DNA of 64,000 bases from Sanguibacter sp. HDW7. Its GTDB lineage: Bacteria; Actinomycetota; Actinomycetes; Actinomycetales; Cellulomonadaceae. Made by a program: the position numbers and the translations under genes. Location: positions 2,914,001 to 2,978,000 of the forward strand of contig NZ_CP049862.1 in assembly GCF_011300875.1 (NCBI RefSeq). Reading direction: 5' to 3'. Each line of letters opens with the position of its first letter. Positions within the stretch are counted from its first letter, which is position 1. Shown here one piece after another: positions 61,223 through 64,000 of this stretch. Below the pieces are notes generated by a model. It was not told the DNA's origin and did not search any database. It saw nothing but the letters and a program-made list of their open reading frames with translations.

Positions 61223-61999
61223 TCAGCCGACGAGGTCGTGCCGGCGTCCGTCGGGGTACGTGCGCAGCCAGTCGGCGTAGCGGGGGCCGACGACCTCGAC
61301 GCCGCCCGTCGGCAGGAGCACGCCGGTACGGGCGGCGCGCGCGGCACCCGGTAGCGGCATGGGGATGCGGACGGCGGGGCGGCTCTCGAGGGCGGCGACC
61401 ATCTGCGTGAGCGTCATGTCCTCGGGTCCGCACAGGCAGGCGCTCTCGCGCTCGCGCTTGCCGACGACGATCTCGGCGACGGCCTCGGCGACGGAGTCGA
61501 GCGCGACGGGTCGGACGAGCATGCGCGGGACGAGCATGACGGGTCCGCGCGCGAGCCGGTCGACGAGCTGGCGGGGGAACGCGAACCACTGGGTCGAGCG
61601 GACGACGATCGCGGGGGTCGCCTCGGTCGCTGCGGCGCGCACGGCGCGCTCCTGCGCGGCCTTGCCCGCGTAGTGCGCGAAACCGGTCGCACGCTCGCAG
61701 CCGACGATCGACACGAGGAGGTGCATGCCGGCGCCGACCTCCTGGGCAGCCGCTGCGACGTGCCGGGCCGAGGCCTCGAAGAAGCGCACGGCCTCCGCCG
61801 ACCGCGTGGCGTCGGTCCCCGTGGCCTCGATGACGGCGTCGACGGGCTCGCCGTCCGTGAAGGGCGTGAGGTCGATGCGTCCGCGGATGTCGACGCCGTC
61901 GCGCCTGCCCACGGTCACGGCGTGGTGCCCGTGCTGGGCGAGGGAGTGGGCGACGGCCCGTGCGAGGAGCCCTGTCCCGACGATGATCGTGCGTCCCAC
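61223..61999 (-). CDS. NAD(P)-binding atypical SDR / NmrA-like protein
   Basis: A 258-residue soluble protein. The N-terminal Rossmann loop is IIVGTGLLARAVAHSLAQHG (G-x-G-x-x-A form), and HLLVSIVGCERATGFAHYAG has the S...Y...K arrangement of an atypical short-chain dehydrogenase (Y115, K119 region). VVRSTQWFAFPRQLVDRLAR is typical of NmrA-like sugar-nucleotide-fold proteins. GTG 61999 has AGGAGG six bases upstream. Substrate unknown; possibly redox sensing or an oxidoreductase. Confidence 0.82.
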   Translation of the reverse strand: MGRTIIVGTGLLARAVAHSLAQHGHHAVTVGRRDGVDIRGRIDLTPFTDGEPVDAVIEATGTDATRSAEAVRFFEASARHVAAAAQEVGAGMHLLVSIVGCERATGFAHYAGKAAQERAVRAAATEATPAIVVRSTQWFAFPRQLVDRLARGPVMLVPRMLVRPVALDSVAEAVAEIVVGKRERESACLCGPEDMTLTQMVAALESRPAVRIPMPLPGAARAARTGVLLPTGGVEVVGPRYADWLRTYPDGRRHDLVG

Positions 62000-62181
62000 C
62001 AATATCCTCCTCGTGCTGCACGCCCGGTGCTCGGCACTGTGCAAGCGTGCTTCGGGAGTCAGATTGGCACTGCACGTGTCAGCCGGAGTAGGACCTGCGA
62101 CACGTCTCAGAAACTGCTTTCACCGCGTAGGGAATTCCACCTAGCCGTCGGGTCGGTCGGCGCGGCCGCTAGTGTCGTCGC

Positions 62182-63051
62182 GTGATGACCCGTGCCCCGC
62201 GCGACGACGCCCGACGTGGCGCGCGACGTCACGTCCCGGCCGTCGCGCTGCTGTGCGCGGCGGTGCTCGCCGCGTGCGGCTCCGACCCGGGGGCACCGGC
62301 GGTTCCCCTGCCGACGACGCCCGCGAGCACGCCTCCACGTACGCCGACGACGACACCTCCCTCGTCCCCGTCCAGCGAGCCCGTCTCCGCGCAGGTGACC
62401 GATGCTCTCGGCCGGACGACGACGGCGACGCTCACCGGCACCGGCACCGGCGCCGCGCCGAAGGCAGCACTCGCGGACGGCGTCGTCGTCGTGACGGCCA
62501 CGCTCGACGACGGCGACGCGCTCGCCGTACGCGTCGAGGGTGCCCGCTGGAAGTCGTTCCCGGACGGCTCGGCGACGCTCACGGACGGCGGCGCCGCGCC
62601 GCGGGTCGGCGGCACGGACCCGTCGGCCCAGGACGACGCAGGCACCCGCCGCGTAACGGCACGCGCGGAGGACGACGGGCGCACGCTCGTCGTCACCGTC
62701 GAGCCCCGATCGGGAGCCGCGGCCTCGACCGCGCCCCCGCGGCCGACGACGCTCACGCTGTCGATCGCCCCGCGCGCCGTCGTGAGCGCGACGTGGGCCG
62801 ACGACGTCGAGGGCGGACGCTCCCTCCAGGTCGACCCGACGGCCTTCGGCCGCTCGGGCTCGACGGCCGCGCTCGAGGCTGTCCGCGCGGAGCTCGCGGC
62901 GGTCGGGCCCGAGGCCCGCACGACGGTCGTGGACCACCAGCTCCGTTGCCACGCGCTCGGCGCCCCGGACAAGGACACGTGGAACCTCGAGCCGTGGCGT
63001 CCCGAGGTCGACTATCTCGCGTACCTCCTGGCGCGCTGCAACCCCACCTGA
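62182..63051 (+). CDS. DUF2599 domain lipoprotein
   Basis: A 289-residue exported protein. The signal ends VLAAC with the lipidated cysteine near residue 32, followed by a 30-residue Pro/Thr/Ser linker. The central part is beta-rich; the C-terminal 80 residues are DUF2599: GRSLQVDPTAFGRSG, then VVDHQLRCHALGAPDKDTWN and LEPWRPEVDYLAYLLARCNP. Two conserved cysteines may form a disulfide. The start is GTG 62182 or the adjacent ATG. Function unknown; the family is mostly actinobacterial. Confidence 0.85.
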   Translation: MMTRAPRDDARRGARRHVPAVALLCAAVLAACGSDPGAPAVPLPTTPASTPPRTPTTTPPSSPSSEPVSAQVTDALGRTTTATLTGTGTGAAPKAALADGVVVVTATLDDGDALAVRVEGARWKSFPDGSATLTDGGAAPRVGGTDPSAQDDAGTRRVTARAEDDGRTLVVTVEPRSGAAASTAPPRPTTLTLSIAPRAVVSATWADDVEGGRSLQVDPTAFGRSGSTAALEAVRAELAAVGPEARTTVVDHQLRCHALGAPDKDTWNLEPWRPEVDYLAYLLARCNPT

Positions 63052-63100
63052 CGCGGGACGGGCACGGGCCGGACCACCCTGTGCGCCCTAGGCTGCCCCC

Positions 63101-64000
63101 GTGACGACCACGCTCGACGCCGCGCCCGGCAAGCCTCCGCCCCCCGCCGCACCCCGCGCGGGCCTGCGCGCCCGCTGGTCGCGCATCGTCCGCCCGCCGC
63201 GCGTCGCCGGGCTCGACCTTGCCCGCGCGCTCGCCGTCGTCGGCATGATCGCCGCGCACGTCGGCGGCGCGCCGCCGCTCGTCCTCGACGAGCCCGGCTC
63301 GTGGGCCGGCGTCGTCAACGGCCGCTCGTCGCTGCTCTTCGCGCTCGTCGCAGGCGTCTCGATCGCGCTCCTGGCGCGCGGCGTGCGGACCGCCCCCGCC
63401 GACGAGGTCCGGCGCGTCCGTCTCACGCTCGTCGGCCGCGGGGCCGTCGTCCTGCTCCTCGGCGTGCTTCTCGAGCTCGTCGGCTCGCCCGTCGCGATCA
63501 TCCTCAGCTTCTACGGCGTCGTCTTCCTCCTCGTCGCGCCGATCGTCGGCTGGTCGACGCGGCGCCTGCTCGTCGCCGTCGGCCTGCTCGTGGCCGTCGC
63601 GGTGCCGCTCGTCGCGCTCGGGAAGTCCGTCGGCCTCGCTGGGGGGAGCGGCGCGCAGCTCGTGCTGCTCGGCATGTATCCGTTGCCCGTGTGGCTCGCG
63701 CTGGCGCTCGCGGGGATCGTCGTCGGCCGTGGCGACCTGCTCTCGGTACGGCGCGCGGTCTCGCTCGTCGGCGTCGGCGTCGTCCTGTGCATCGTCGGGT
63801 ACGGCGGGGCGACGCTCCTCACGCCCGATGTGGCCGACGCCCCCGTGGTCACAGAACCGGACAGCCCGGGCTCGTCGTACGTCGAGATCCCGGGCGAGGA
63901 CGTCGACCTCACCGGCTTCCGGTGCGTCCGGATCGACCCTGACGCCATGACTTGCTGGCGCGACGACGACGCGACGACGGCGCGCTCGGCCGGGTCGTCT
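63101..64000 (+). CDS. DUF418/DUF1624-type membrane protein (partial, heparan-glucosaminide acetyltransferase-like)
   Basis: The frame is open from GTG 63101 to the right edge, 300 codons. After a 40-residue Pro/Arg-rich head comes RVAGLDLARALAVVGMIAAH, the characteristic first helix of the acyltransferase-3-like DUF418/DUF1624 group, then about seven further helices. The last visible 60 residues are extracytoplasmic and hydrophilic (SSYVEIPGEDVDLTGFRC). Members may transfer acyl groups across the membrane. The end lies outside the window. Confidence 0.8.
   Translation, partial: MTTTLDAAPGKPPPPAAPRAGLRARWSRIVRPPRVAGLDLARALAVVGMIAAHVGGAPPLVLDEPGSWAGVVNGRSSLLFALVAGVSIALLARGVRTAPADEVRRVRLTLVGRGAVVLLLGVLLELVGSPVAIILSFYGVVFLLVAPIVGWSTRRLLVAVGLLVAVAVPLVALGKSVGLAGGSGAQLVLLGMYPLPVWLALALAGIVVGRGDLLSVRRAVSLVGVGVVLCIVGYGGATLLTPDVADAPVVTEPDSPGSSYVEIPGEDVDLTGFRCVRIDPDAMTCWRDDDATTARSAGSS

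Overview
The window is about 64 kb of very GC-rich DNA from a high-GC Gram-positive bacterium. The gene set points to the Micrococcales, probably a relative of Cellulomonas or Sanguibacter. Evidence for this is a mycothiol synthase (mshD), a BldC regulator beside a DUF3073 protein and purM-purF (an actinobacterial neighbourhood also known in Streptomyces), frequent GTG starts, and glycoside hydrolases of families 1, 6 and 9. The assignment is an inference, because no rRNA or species marker is present. Most genes are chromosomal housekeeping or sugar-utilisation genes. No prophage, integrase, transposase gene or CRISPR array was found.

Layout. 1-6.7 kb (minus strand): a sugar operon reading lipoprotein, two permeases, cytosolic GH9 enzyme, SIS isomerase and BadF-type kinase, probably for glucosamine-containing oligosaccharides, with a divergent GntR/UTRA regulator at 6.8-7.5 kb. 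7.7-10.8 kb: an OFA-type MFS carrier with a 48-residue membrane partner, then an ACT-domain malic enzyme. 11.1-15.2 kb: a MacAB-like exporter operon ending in a secreted glycine-rich protein. 15.3-21.4 kb: mshD, then phosphate and polyphosphate genes (ppk, NUDIX/phosphatase fusion, pit, DUF47). 21.7-25.3 kb: a MarR-controlled drug exporter and msrB. 25.7-35.5 kb: DEAD helicase, small membrane and domain-of-unknown-function proteins, tRNA-Lys, a phosphodiesterase, a hydrolase and an MFS carrier. 35.6-35.9 kb: a tRNA-Glu-Asp-Phe operon with a readable promoter and terminator. 36-42 kb: zincin, galE, envelope-stress-type membrane proteins, bldC, DUF3073, purM and purF. 42.2-46 kb: a sulfate ABC importer operon with a 19-codon linking ORF. 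46.3-52.6 kb: SCP-like protein, RNB ribonuclease coupled to a GH6 cellulase, gdhA and cutC. 52.7-60.1 kb: mutarotase, an MFS/GH1 beta-glucoside pair, a phosphatase-fold protein and purL. The rest holds an orphan membrane protein, an NAD-binding protein, a DUF2599 lipoprotein and a truncated DUF418/DUF1624-type membrane protein.

The most unusual signal lies between the genes. At least six copies of one palindrome (A, foot CGACGGATTGAC) and six of a second (B, foot CGACTCGTAG) sit in intergenic gaps. Within a family the feet are fixed and the middle stems differ between copies but remain complementary. Most A and B copies share a similar tip, CC(G/A)TTCGA(T/C)GG or a close variant. A third family (C, GATAGCCGATC/GATAGCGGATC) is often found directly beside A. 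Several gaps also contain a separate ordinary terminator hairpin, so these families do not look like simple terminators. I know of no description of them.
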